This document shows, piece by piece, positions 7,941-15,379 of a stretch of DNA of 64,000 nt. Both the position numbers and the translations under genes were made by a program. The stretch comes from an uncultured Collinsella sp. (lineage in GTDB: Bacteria > Actinomycetota > Coriobacteriia > Coriobacteriales > Coriobacteriaceae), in contig CATYLC010000009.1 of NCBI GenBank assembly GCA_958408685.1, forward strand, positions 1-64,000. The letters run 5' to 3'. Within the stretch, counting starts at the first letter, position 1. The number at the start of each line of letters is the position of its first letter. The notes under the pieces were generated by a model. The model made no database searches and was not told the DNA's origin. It was given only the letters and a program-made list of their open reading frames with translations.

Positions 7941-9179
7941 ATGACAAAAGACGATAGGCGGGCATTCGAGGTGCCCGATCGGCTCTTTGAATACGTGAGG
8001 TCGGTCGTCGACAACCGCGCGCTTGCAACGGTGCTGCTCTTTTTGCTGAGCCTGCTGCTGATTGGCATCGACAACATCGTCGGAATCTTGGCGGTGCTGC
8101 TTGTCGGCTTTTTGCTGATCGATCGATTTGAGATCGTGCGCCGCTGCGTGGTGATTGGCGGCGCCGCGTGGGCCATGACGTTGGCGATTGGCGCCATGGC
8201 GCTCGGCGGCATCGAAGGGCCGGTGTTGTTCGATGCCGGCTTTGTATTCAACATGCTCGGCTTTGTGCTGGCGCTCGCCGTCTGTGTCCTGTTCTTTTGC
8301 GGGCGCGCCCTGTATTACCAGGGTTATGAGCAAGGCGAGCAGCATGCCGACCGCGTAATCGCCGCCCGTATTCAGGACCGTCTGATTGATGACCCCGACA
8401 CGTGGGATACCATCGACGGCGACTTTCTCAAGGTCGAGGGTGCGCTCAACCGGGCGCGCGATTGCGAGCGTAAGGTTCAACAGGCCTTGCGCGACGAATC
8501 GCATCGCAAAGATGACCTGGTTACGTACCTGGCGCACGACCTGCGTACGCCGCTCGCCAGTGTGGTGGGCTATCTTTCGCTCCTGCAGGAGGCTCCCGAT
8601 TTGCCGCTTGAGCAGCGTGCGCGCTTTACAGGCGTGGCACTCGACAAGGCCCACCGGCTCGATGCGCTCATCGAGGAGTTCTTCGACATCACGCGTTTCG
8701 ATTTCCACGATATCGTGCTTACCCGCGCCTACGTCGATTTGGGGCTATTGCTGGCGCAGGTGGCCGACGAGTTCTATCCCATTCTCAACGAACAGCACAA
8801 GGAAGTCCAGGTTGATATCTGCGAGGACCTGACGGTGCTTGTGGATGGCGACAAGATGGCGCGCGTGTTCAACAACATCATGAAAAACGCCGTCGCCTAT
8901 AGTTACGAAGGCTCGACCATTACGATCGAGGCCCGACGCCAAGATGACGGCGGCGTGCGCGTGCGCTTTATTAACCATGGTGACCCGATTCCCGCGGCTA
9001 AGCTCAAGGTGATCTTTGAGAAGTTTTATCGCCTGGATGCAGCGCGTGCGACCAATCGCGGCGGTGCTGGGCTGGGCCTCGCCATCGCCAAGGAGATTGT
9101 ATGCGCGCATGGCGGTACCATCGCGTGCGAATCGACGCCCGAGCATACCGTCTTTACCATCGAGCTGCCTGCCGCGTAG
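7941..9179 (+). CDS. Sensor histidine kinase (VanS-like)
   Basis: About four N-terminal transmembrane helices (residues 25-125) precede the HisKA domain, with His199 in YLAHDLRTPL, which matches the VanS-type H-box. HATPase motifs follow: N-box NNIMKNAVAYS, G-box GGAGLGLAIA. No large extracellular sensor loop is evident. The ATG is chosen because GGTGGGGA lies at proper distance; a GTG six bases upstream is too close to it. It forms an operon with the preceding regulator. The ligand is unknown; cell-wall stress or a glycopeptide-like cue is plausible from the neighbouring carboxypeptidase. Confidence 0.92.
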   Translation: MTKDDRRAFEVPDRLFEYVRSVVDNRALATVLLFLLSLLLIGIDNIVGILAVLLVGFLLIDRFEIVRRCVVIGGAAWAMTLAIGAMALGGIEGPVLFDAGFVFNMLGFVLALAVCVLFFCGRALYYQGYEQGEQHADRVIAARIQDRLIDDPDTWDTIDGDFLKVEGALNRARDCERKVQQALRDESHRKDDLVTYLAHDLRTPLASVVGYLSLLQEAPDLPLEQRARFTGVALDKAHRLDALIEEFFDITRFDFHDIVLTRAYVDLGLLLAQVADEFYPILNEQHKEVQVDICEDLTVLVDGDKMARVFNNIMKNAVAYSYEGSTITIEARRQDDGGVRVRFINHGDPIPAAKLKVIFEKFYRLDAARATNRGGAGLGLAIAKEIVCAHGGTIACESTPEHTVFTIELPAA

Positions 9180-9241
9180 CGTAGGCGCCCTTACAAACAC
9201 CTGACAATGCGCTCACGTGCATATGAGCCGCGATTTCTACT

Positions 9242-9267
9242 ATCGATACTGCTGAATTGATATCGAT
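9242..9267. promoter_or_regulatory. Paired TATCGAT sites before pstB
   Basis: ATCGATA (9242-9248) and TATCGAT (9261-9267) form a 7-bp inverted repeat just upstream of the pstB ribosome site. Because TATCGATA is itself near-palindromic, this is equally a direct repeat with 20-bp spacing, or two helical turns. An operator is inferred. Confidence 0.35.
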
Positions 9268-9282
9268 GTGGAGGTATGCGGT

Positions 9283-10158
9283 ATGACGGCTGCTGCGGCT
9301 ATGGAGCCCACGGAGCTCGAGGAGCTAATGGAGGCGCAAGCCGAGGCTGCGCACGAGCGCGAAGTCGGGGACGCGACTCGTCCCACGGCGCAGGATCTTG
9401 CCGCCTCGTCGACGCGCATCGACGTCGAGGGCCTCGATCTGTTCTATGGCGACCACCACGCGCTCAAGGACGTATCCATCAAGATTCGCGACAAGCAGAT
9501 CACCTCGTTTATCGGTCCTTCGGGCTGCGGCAAGTCGACGCTGCTGCGTTGCTTTAACCGCATGAACGACGACATCAAGGACTGCCGCATCGAGGGTAAG
9601 ATCGCGCTCGACGGCCAGGATATCCTGGGCGACTACGACATCTGCCGCCTGCGCCAGCGCGTGGGCATGGTGTTCCAGCGCCCCAACCCGTTTCCCATGA
9701 GCATCTACGACAACGTCGCGTATGGTCCACGCGGCATGGGCGTGCGCGACCGCGCCGTTCTGGATGAGTTGGTCGAGGACTCTCTTCGTCGCGCTGCGCT
9801 ATGGGATGAGGTCAAGGACAAACTCAAGGAGTCGGGGCTGGGCCTTTCGGGCGGGCAGCAGCAGCGTCTGTGCATCGCCCGCGCGCTTGCCGTGCAGCCC
9901 GATATTCTGCTGATGGACGAGCCCACGAGCGCTCTCGATCCCGTGTCGACGCTGGTGGTTGAGCAGCTGGCCTGCGAGCTCAAAGAGACCTGTACGCTCG
10001 TGGTCGTTACGCACAATATGCAGCAGGCGGCGCGCATCTCCGACTCGGTCGCGTTTTTCTTGCTGGGCGAGTTAGTGGAGCACGCACCCACCGCTCAGCT
10101 CTTCAAAAATCCCACCGACCCGCGCACGGCGGATTATTTAACGGGACGTTTTGGCTGA
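9283..10158 (+). CDS. pstB: Phosphate ABC transporter ATP-binding protein PstB
   Basis: The ABC ATPase motifs are Walker A GPSGCGKST (about 78-86), Q-loop FQRPNPFPMSIYDNVAYG (the PstB-specific Q-loop), signature LSGGQQQR (from 188) and Walker B ILLMDEPTSALDP. PstB energises high-affinity phosphate uptake with PstS, PstC and PstA. None of those, nor phoU, lies nearby, so it is a lone copy. An N-terminal extension of about 45 acidic, Ala-rich residues is unusual for the family. The ATG is preceded by GTGGAGGT. A PhoB/PhoR-like pair follows, supporting a phosphate link. Confidence 0.9.
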   Translation: MTAAAAMEPTELEELMEAQAEAAHEREVGDATRPTAQDLAASSTRIDVEGLDLFYGDHHALKDVSIKIRDKQITSFIGPSGCGKSTLLRCFNRMNDDIKDCRIEGKIALDGQDILGDYDICRLRQRVGMVFQRPNPFPMSIYDNVAYGPRGMGVRDRAVLDELVEDSLRRAALWDEVKDKLKESGLGLSGGQQQRLCIARALAVQPDILLMDEPTSALDPVSTLVVEQLACELKETCTLVVVTHNMQQAARISDSVAFFLLGELVEHAPTAQLFKNPTDPRTADYLTGRFG

Positions 10159-10222
10159 TACCATCTAGTAAAGGTACCTTTAGGGTTAAGATGCGGTCAT
10201 GCCGGCCGCAAAGGGGTTCAAC

Positions 10223-10951
10223 ATGATCTATTACGTCGAGGACGATGACAACATCAGGGATTTGACGGTCTACGCGCTGCGCAAGCAGGGAATCGAGGCC
10301 GAGGGCTTTTCGTGCGATGGCGAGTTTAAAGCTGCCGTGGCGCGACGGGTGCCCGATGCTGTGCTGCTCGATATCATGCTGCCCGATACCGATGGCTTGG
10401 CGATTATGCGTCGCCTGCGTGCCGATCGCCTGACGGCGACGGTGCCCATCATGATGCTTACCGCCAAGGACACCGAGCTCGACAAGGTGATGGCGCTCGA
10501 TGTCGGTGCCGACGATTACCTGACTAAACCCTTCTCGCTCATGGAGCTTGCGAGCCGCTGCCGCGCACTGCTGCGTCGCGGCGGCATGGTCAAGCAGGCG
10601 AGCGATGTGCTCAGCGTGGGCGATATCGTGCTCTCGCCCAGCCATCGCGAGGTGACCGTTGCCGGCGAGCCGCTTAAGCTCACCCTGCGCGAGTTCGACC
10701 TGCTCGAGTACCTCATGCGCAAGCCCGGCGTGGTTTTTACCCGCGAGTCGTTGCTGCAGAGCGTGTGGGGCTGGGACTTCGACGGCGGTTCGCGCACCGT
10801 TGACGTGCACGTGCAGACGCTTCGCCAAAAACTAGGCGAGCATGCCGGCGCCATCGAGACCGTGCGCGGCGTGGGCTACCGCTTGGCCGAGCCTTCTGCC
10901 GGTGATGGTGCCGAAGGTGACGACACCGCGGCCGCCGCATCGGAGGAGTAA
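10223..10951 (+). CDS. PhoB-like response regulator
   Basis: This OmpR/PhoB-type regulator has receiver acidic residues EDDDN, phospho-acceptor Asp50 in LLDIMLPDTDG, conserved Lys in LTKPFSL and a C-terminal winged helix ending ETVRGVGYRL. The ATG at 10223 follows AAGGGG with good spacing; an ATG at 10199 has a poorer site. A short Ala/Glu tail follows the DNA-binding domain. It lies between pstB and a PhoR-like kinase, and the stop codon is four bases from the kinase start, so the two are co-transcribed. Phosphate control is inferred from context. Confidence 0.92.
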   Translation: MIYYVEDDDNIRDLTVYALRKQGIEAEGFSCDGEFKAAVARRVPDAVLLDIMLPDTDGLAIMRRLRADRLTATVPIMMLTAKDTELDKVMALDVGADDYLTKPFSLMELASRCRALLRRGGMVKQASDVLSVGDIVLSPSHREVTVAGEPLKLTLREFDLLEYLMRKPGVVFTRESLLQSVWGWDFDGGSRTVDVHVQTLRQKLGEHAGAIETVRGVGYRLAEPSAGDGAEGDDTAAAASEE

Positions 10952-10954
10952 CCC

Positions 10955-12379
10955 GTGGTCTTCGCCCCCCAGGGAAAACATACGCTGTCGCACCGCGTTT
11001 TTGTGACGATCTTTGTCTGCGCCATGGCGGTTATCGTGGCGTTTACGGTTCTGGGCGCGTTCTTTGTGCAAAACACCTTGGCGGATGCCACGAGTGCCAA
11101 CCTGGCGCAGGAAACCGAGCTCATTGCTGCCGCCCTCGACGAGCAGCAGGAGCCCATCCCGTTCTTGCGTAGCCTCGATCGCGAGGACTTGCGCATCACG
11201 CTGATTAACAAGGATGGATCGGTTGCCTACGACAACGAGGCGTCGCCTTCCACACTGCCCAACCACGGCGATCGCCCCGAGGTCATCGAGGCCTTTGAGA
11301 GTGGTTTGGGTTCCGCGGAGCGCGCAAGCTCTACGCTCGACGAGATTATGCTGTATCGCGCCGTCGCCCTTGATAACGGCCAGGTTGTCCGCTTGGCGCA
11401 GGCCCAGCCTGGCGTTGCGGCGATTTTGCTGTCGATGGTGGCGCCGATGCTGCTTATCGCGGCAGCGGGTGCGGTACTCTCGTTTTTTATGGCGCGCCGC
11501 GAGTCCCGTGCCATCATCGCGCCGTTGCAAGAGGTGGATTTGGACCACCCACGCCGTAGCTATGAGCACGCCTATGCCGAGATGGTCCCCATGCTTGAGC
11601 GTATCGAGTCGCAGCGCCGGGAACTCAAGCGCCAAATGGCGGTGCTGGCGGACAACGACCGTATGCGCCGCGAGTTCACGGCGAATATCACCCATGAGCT
11701 CAAGACGCCGCTTACGGCGATTTCGGGCTATGCCGAGCTCATCGCAAACGGCATGGTCGAGGGCGAGGACGACCTGCGCAACTTTGGCGGTCGCATCTAT
11801 CGTGAGGCGGGCCGCTTGGCAGCGCTCGTCAACGACATCCTTACGCTGTCTAACTTGGACGAGGCCGAGCGTGCAACTGAGGGCGAGGCGGTGCCCATTG
11901 GGTCCACGGAGCCTATTGAGCTCTCGCGTGCCATCTACGCGGTTGAGCAGCGTCTTGAACAGGTCGCCCGTCAGGCGAATGTGACGATAAGTCATGAGAC
12001 CAAGCCTGTGGTCATCGAAGGCGTGTCGCGCTTGATTGACGAGCTCATCTATAATCTGGCAAGCAACGCCATCCGCTACAATCGACCCGGCGGTACGGTT
12101 ACGCTGCAGTGCGGCACCAACGACGAAGGTCATCCGTTCCTCGCGGTCGCCGACACGGGAATCGGTATCGCGCCTGAAGAACAGGGCAAGGTATTTGAGC
12201 GGTTCTATCGCGTGGACAAGAGTAGGTCCAAGGCACGCGGCGGAACCGGCCTGGGGCTTGCCATTGTCAAGCATGCGGCCCTGTATCATCACGCCACGCT
12301 CGATCTGTCGAGCGAGTTGGGCGTGGGAACCACCATTGCGGTGACGTTTCCCATACAGCAGGACGAGCCATTCGCATAG
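10955..12379 (+). CDS. PhoR-like sensor histidine kinase
   Basis: An N-terminal TM helix (VFVTIFVCAMAVIVAFTVLGA) is followed by an extracytoplasmic segment, a second TM (about 155-175) and a HisKA domain with His247 in ITHELKTPLTAI, the PhoR-type H-box. HATPase motifs are NLASNAIRYN, DTGIGIAPEE and GGTGLGLAIV. The start is a GTG after GGAGGAGTAACCC. It is the partner of the preceding regulator. The arrangement pstB-regulator-kinase suggests control of phosphate uptake. Confidence 0.93.
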   Translation: MVFAPQGKHTLSHRVFVTIFVCAMAVIVAFTVLGAFFVQNTLADATSANLAQETELIAAALDEQQEPIPFLRSLDREDLRITLINKDGSVAYDNEASPSTLPNHGDRPEVIEAFESGLGSAERASSTLDEIMLYRAVALDNGQVVRLAQAQPGVAAILLSMVAPMLLIAAAGAVLSFFMARRESRAIIAPLQEVDLDHPRRSYEHAYAEMVPMLERIESQRRELKRQMAVLADNDRMRREFTANITHELKTPLTAISGYAELIANGMVEGEDDLRNFGGRIYREAGRLAALVNDILTLSNLDEAERATEGEAVPIGSTEPIELSRAIYAVEQRLEQVARQANVTISHETKPVVIEGVSRLIDELIYNLASNAIRYNRPGGTVTLQCGTNDEGHPFLAVADTGIGIAPEEQGKVFERFYRVDKSRSKARGGTGLGLAIVKHAALYHHATLDLSSELGVGTTIAVTFPIQQDEPFA

Positions 12380-12404
12380 CGATACAACATAGATATTGAT
12401 GTAG

Positions 12405-12440
12405 ACGCCGCATTCGACTTTCGGGTGCGGCGTTGTTGTG
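12405..12440 (+). terminator. Terminator after the PhoR-like kinase
   Basis: ACGCCGCA/TGCGGCGT form an 8-bp stem extended by imperfect pairs, followed by TGTTGTG. It separates the signalling genes from the polysaccharide module. Confidence 0.65.
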
Positions 12441-12498
12441 CAATTTTACGATTGCTTCCGACATTTTTACAGGAGAGCCTGTTTCTTATGTATAGAGT

Positions 12499-12527
12499 TT
12501 GGTCTCGGTAAAAAGATGCGATAACAT
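12499..12527 (+). promoter_or_regulatory. Candidate promoter of the BY-kinase module
   Basis: TTGGTC and TAACAT are separated by 17 bases and lie about 48 bases upstream of the first start codon. Confidence 0.45.
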
Positions 12528-12574
12528 ACGAACAGTTTTGTCAATCCGAACTGGGGAAATGAAAGGCAAGCTGC

Positions 12575-13231
12575 ATGACCCTTCTCGAACTGTTCCAGCT
12601 GCTGAAGAAGCACCTCAAGCTGGTCATCACCCTTCCGGTGGTCTGCGCGATCGCCATGGGCATCGTGTCCTTCGTTGCGATGGACAACACCTACACCGCG
12701 ACGACGAGCATGTACATTCTCGCCAAGACCGACGATAGCGGTCAGATGAGCTACAACGATCTCTCGGCGAGCCAGATGCTTTCCAACGATATCGCCACGC
12801 TGCTGGATAGCGATAGCGTTAAGAGCGGCGCAGCCAATGAACTGGGCCTCACCGATCTGGATGACTACAAGGTGTCTGTTTCCTCCGAGACCACCACGCG
12901 TGTCATTACGCTTTCGGTTACCGGCACCGATGCCAAGGAGACGGCTAAGGTCGCAAAGGCCATGGCCAGCTCGGTGAGTACGGTCGCTCAGAACGTCGGC
13001 GCTGCCCAGAGCATCAACGTTATCGACGAGGCCAAGACCCCCGAAGCCCCCAGCGGCCCCAAGCGCACGCTGTATATTGCCGTCGCGTTCCTCGCCGGTA
13101 TCTTTATCGCAGTTGCCTATGTCGTTTTGGCAGACATGCTCAATACCCGCATCCGCGGTGCCGAAGAGGCAGAAGAGCTCCTGGGCATTCCCGTTGTTGG
13201 CCGAATTCCGGCTATGAAAGGTGGTAAATAG
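12575..13231 (+). CDS. Wzz/YveK-type polysaccharide co-polymerase (BY-kinase adaptor)
   Basis: This membrane protein has the Wzz topology: TM1 (about residues 17-37), an external region (about 38-165), TM2 (about 168-188, YIAVAFLAGIFIAVAYVVLAD) and a cytosolic tail ending LLGIPVVGRIP. In CapA/YveK proteins the tail activates the partner tyrosine kinase and the protein helps set polymer length. A Pro-rich PEAPSGPKR motif precedes TM2, as in the family. AAAGG precedes the ATG. The kinase gene follows two bases after the stop codon. Confidence 0.88.
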   Translation: MTLLELFQLLKKHLKLVITLPVVCAIAMGIVSFVAMDNTYTATTSMYILAKTDDSGQMSYNDLSASQMLSNDIATLLDSDSVKSGAANELGLTDLDDYKVSVSSETTTRVITLSVTGTDAKETAKVAKAMASSVSTVAQNVGAAQSINVIDEAKTPEAPSGPKRTLYIAVAFLAGIFIAVAYVVLADMLNTRIRGAEEAEELLGIPVVGRIPAMKGGK

Positions 13232-13233
13232 GC

Positions 13234-13971
13234 ATGGCTAAGGCAAAGAACACCGATAAGCTCGTTGTACAGAATGCCGCCAAGACCCTTCTGGCCAACA
13301 TCCGCTTTGCGAGCGTGGACGACCCCATTCGCACCATCACCGTTACCTCCTCGATTCCCAACGAGGGCAAGTCTACGGTTTCCATTAACCTTGCTCAGGC
13401 AATCGCCACGAGCGGCAAGTCCGTGCTCCTGGTCGAGGCCGATATGCGCCGCAGGTCCCTTTCCGATATGCTCGGCGTTCGTTCGCGCGGCGGACTCTAT
13501 GCGGTCCTTTCCGAGCAGATCTCCATCGACCAGGCAATTGTCGAGACGGGTCAGAAGAACTTCTACTTCCTCGATGCCGAGCCGCATATTCCCAATCCTG
13601 CCGACATCATCGTCTCTCACCGCTTTGCCAAGCTGGTAAAGGCACTGTCTGCTAAGTTCCAGTACGTCATCTTCGACGCTCCCCCGGTCGGCACCTTCAT
13701 CGATGCTGCCGAGATTGCCAGCCTGACCGACGGCACGCTGTTCGTGGTGCGCGAGGACTTCACCAAGCGCGAGGAGGCACTCAACGCCATCGGCCAGCTT
13801 AAGAAGTCCGAAAAGGTCAAGCTCATCGGTACCGTCATGAATTACTGTGAGACCGAGACCAGCGAGTACTACTATTCTTACTACACCAAGGACGGTAAGA
13901 AGGTTAAGAAGGGCTCCGACGATCAGGGGACTTCCAAAAAGGGCATCTTCACCAACCGAGCAAACGTTTAG
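13234..13971 (+). CDS. BY-family tyrosine kinase (CpsD/YwqD type)
   Basis: This bacterial tyrosine kinase has Walker A SSIPNEGKST (Lys46), Walker A' VLLVEADMRR and Walker B YVIFDAPP. The C-terminus has a tyrosine cluster SEYYYSYYTKDG, the autophosphorylation site typical of BY-kinases that control capsule or exopolysaccharide export. The partner membrane activator lies immediately upstream and the cognate phosphatase 17 bases downstream. There are no glycosyltransferase or flippase genes next to it, so the module may act on a pathway encoded elsewhere or on other substrates. Confidence 0.92.
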   Translation: MAKAKNTDKLVVQNAAKTLLANIRFASVDDPIRTITVTSSIPNEGKSTVSINLAQAIATSGKSVLLVEADMRRRSLSDMLGVRSRGGLYAVLSEQISIDQAIVETGQKNFYFLDAEPHIPNPADIIVSHRFAKLVKALSAKFQYVIFDAPPVGTFIDAAEIASLTDGTLFVVREDFTKREEALNAIGQLKKSEKVKLIGTVMNYCETETSEYYYSYYTKDGKKVKKGSDDQGTSKKGIFTNRANV

Positions 13972-13988
13972 TTGATTAAGGCTGACCT

Positions 13989-14639
13989 ATGCGTGACATT
14001 CATTGCCATATCTTGCCGGGTGTAGACGACGGCGCCGCCGATCTCGATGAGAGCTTGGCGATGCTCGAGGCTGCCAAGCGGGCCGGTGTAACCAGAATCG
14101 TTTGCACTCCTCACTGCCGTGATCCCTATTTTGACTACGACAAGATGTGGGATGCCTTTGAGCTGCTGCGTGATAACGCTGACGGTTTTCCGCTCCAGAT
14201 GGGCTTCGAGGTCAACCATCGAAAGCTCGTTGAGCTTGGTATCGATGCCGCGGAGCACTTGCATTTCGATGGGACCAACGAGTTTCTGCTCGAGCTTTCG
14301 ACGCATGCCGATGCGTATGCGTTTAGAGAGTACGAGAACACGATTTACGATTTGCAGTGTCGTGGCTACCAGGTGATCATCGCTCATCCTGAGCGCTATC
14401 GTGCGGTTCAAAAGGATGTAAGCGTGGCGGAGCGCCTGGTCGATATGGGCTGCAAACTGCAGGCTTCGGCGGACTTTATTGCCGGCGGTCGCTTTGGTCG
14501 CGAGAAAAAGCCGGCACAGCGCCTGTTCGATCAGAACCTGTACAGCTTCATCGCGAGCGATGCCCATAACGTGGGTCATTACGACTGCCTGGCGAAGGCT
14601 CGCGCGAAGTTTAGTGTGCGCGGAGCTCATTTTCGCTAA
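13989..14639 (+). CDS. PHP-type protein-tyrosine phosphatase (CpsB/YwqE family)
   Basis: The start MRDIHCHILPGVDDGA carries the first metal-binding motif of PHP-domain phosphatases, with further His clusters at CTPHCRDPYF, AHPERY and IASDAHNVGHY. CpsB/YwqE enzymes are Mn-dependent and dephosphorylate the BY-kinase encoded just upstream. At 216 aa it is slightly short of the usual 240-255. It is the third gene of the module. Confidence 0.92.
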   Translation: MRDIHCHILPGVDDGAADLDESLAMLEAAKRAGVTRIVCTPHCRDPYFDYDKMWDAFELLRDNADGFPLQMGFEVNHRKLVELGIDAAEHLHFDGTNEFLLELSTHADAYAFREYENTIYDLQCRGYQVIIAHPERYRAVQKDVSVAERLVDMGCKLQASADFIAGGRFGREKKPAQRLFDQNLYSFIASDAHNVGHYDCLAKARAKFSVRGAHFR

Positions 14640-14678
14640 TATCTGTCCCTAACGTTCGCATTGAATGAAAGGGCAGCC

Positions 14679-15179
14679 ATGGATATCCAACTTAAGACGG
14701 GATGCTTTGATGACGCGGCGTTGGTGCGCCGCGTCGTTTTTATGGACGAGCAGGGCTACGAGAATGAGTTCGACGCTATCGACGAGGATCCGAACTGCAT
14801 TCATGTGACGCTCTATGTAGACGGCGAGCTTGCCGGTTGCTCGCGCGTGTTTCCCGAAGAGCTTGAGCGCGTGGCTGACGCAGAGGCCCCGGTGTTGCCG
14901 GCATGCGACATGGACGAAGGCGTTGTGGCGGGGGAGACCTACATTATGGGGCGCGTCGCCGTGCTGCCGGCTATGCGTCGTCGCGGACTGGCGAGTGCGA
15001 TCGTCGATACCAGTGCTTCGTGTGCACGCGATGCCGGCGCTAAGCTTATTAAGCTGCATGCGCAGGAATACGTGCTGCCGCTCTATGCAAAGGCGGGCTA
15101 CACGCAAATCGCCCCGGTAGATTACGAAGACGAGGGCCAGCCCCATGTCTGGATGGCCAAGCGCGTAGATGGCAGATAG
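14679..15179 (+). CDS. GNAT-family N-acetyltransferase
   Basis: The 166-aa protein has the GNAT acetyl-CoA-binding segment MGRVAVLPAMRRRGLASAIV (motif A, R-x-x-G-x-A) and the C-terminal Y-AKAGY element, resembling the ElaA/YjcF-like group. The substrate is not recognisable. The ATG is preceded by AAAGGG; a TTG 18 bases upstream has no site. It follows the phosphatase with only a 39-base gap and may share its transcript. Confidence 0.85.
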   Translation: MDIQLKTGCFDDAALVRRVVFMDEQGYENEFDAIDEDPNCIHVTLYVDGELAGCSRVFPEELERVADAEAPVLPACDMDEGVVAGETYIMGRVAVLPAMRRRGLASAIVDTSASCARDAGAKLIKLHAQEYVLPLYAKAGYTQIAPVDYEDEGQPHVWMAKRVDGR

Positions 15180-15379
15180 GGACGTTCCTTTTCTGCCGGC
15201 AGCTGGGGACACTCCTTGGCATCCGCCGCACGGTCGTTTCAACATACAGTTTTTCGATTCCGTATGTATATATGCGCGCTAATGGGTTATAAAATCTAAG
15301 TCTGAACATAGCAGGTCTGCGATGCGGCTCGGGCGACCGGGCCGTTTTTGCGGACGGGGGTAGCGCGAAAGGACTGCAC

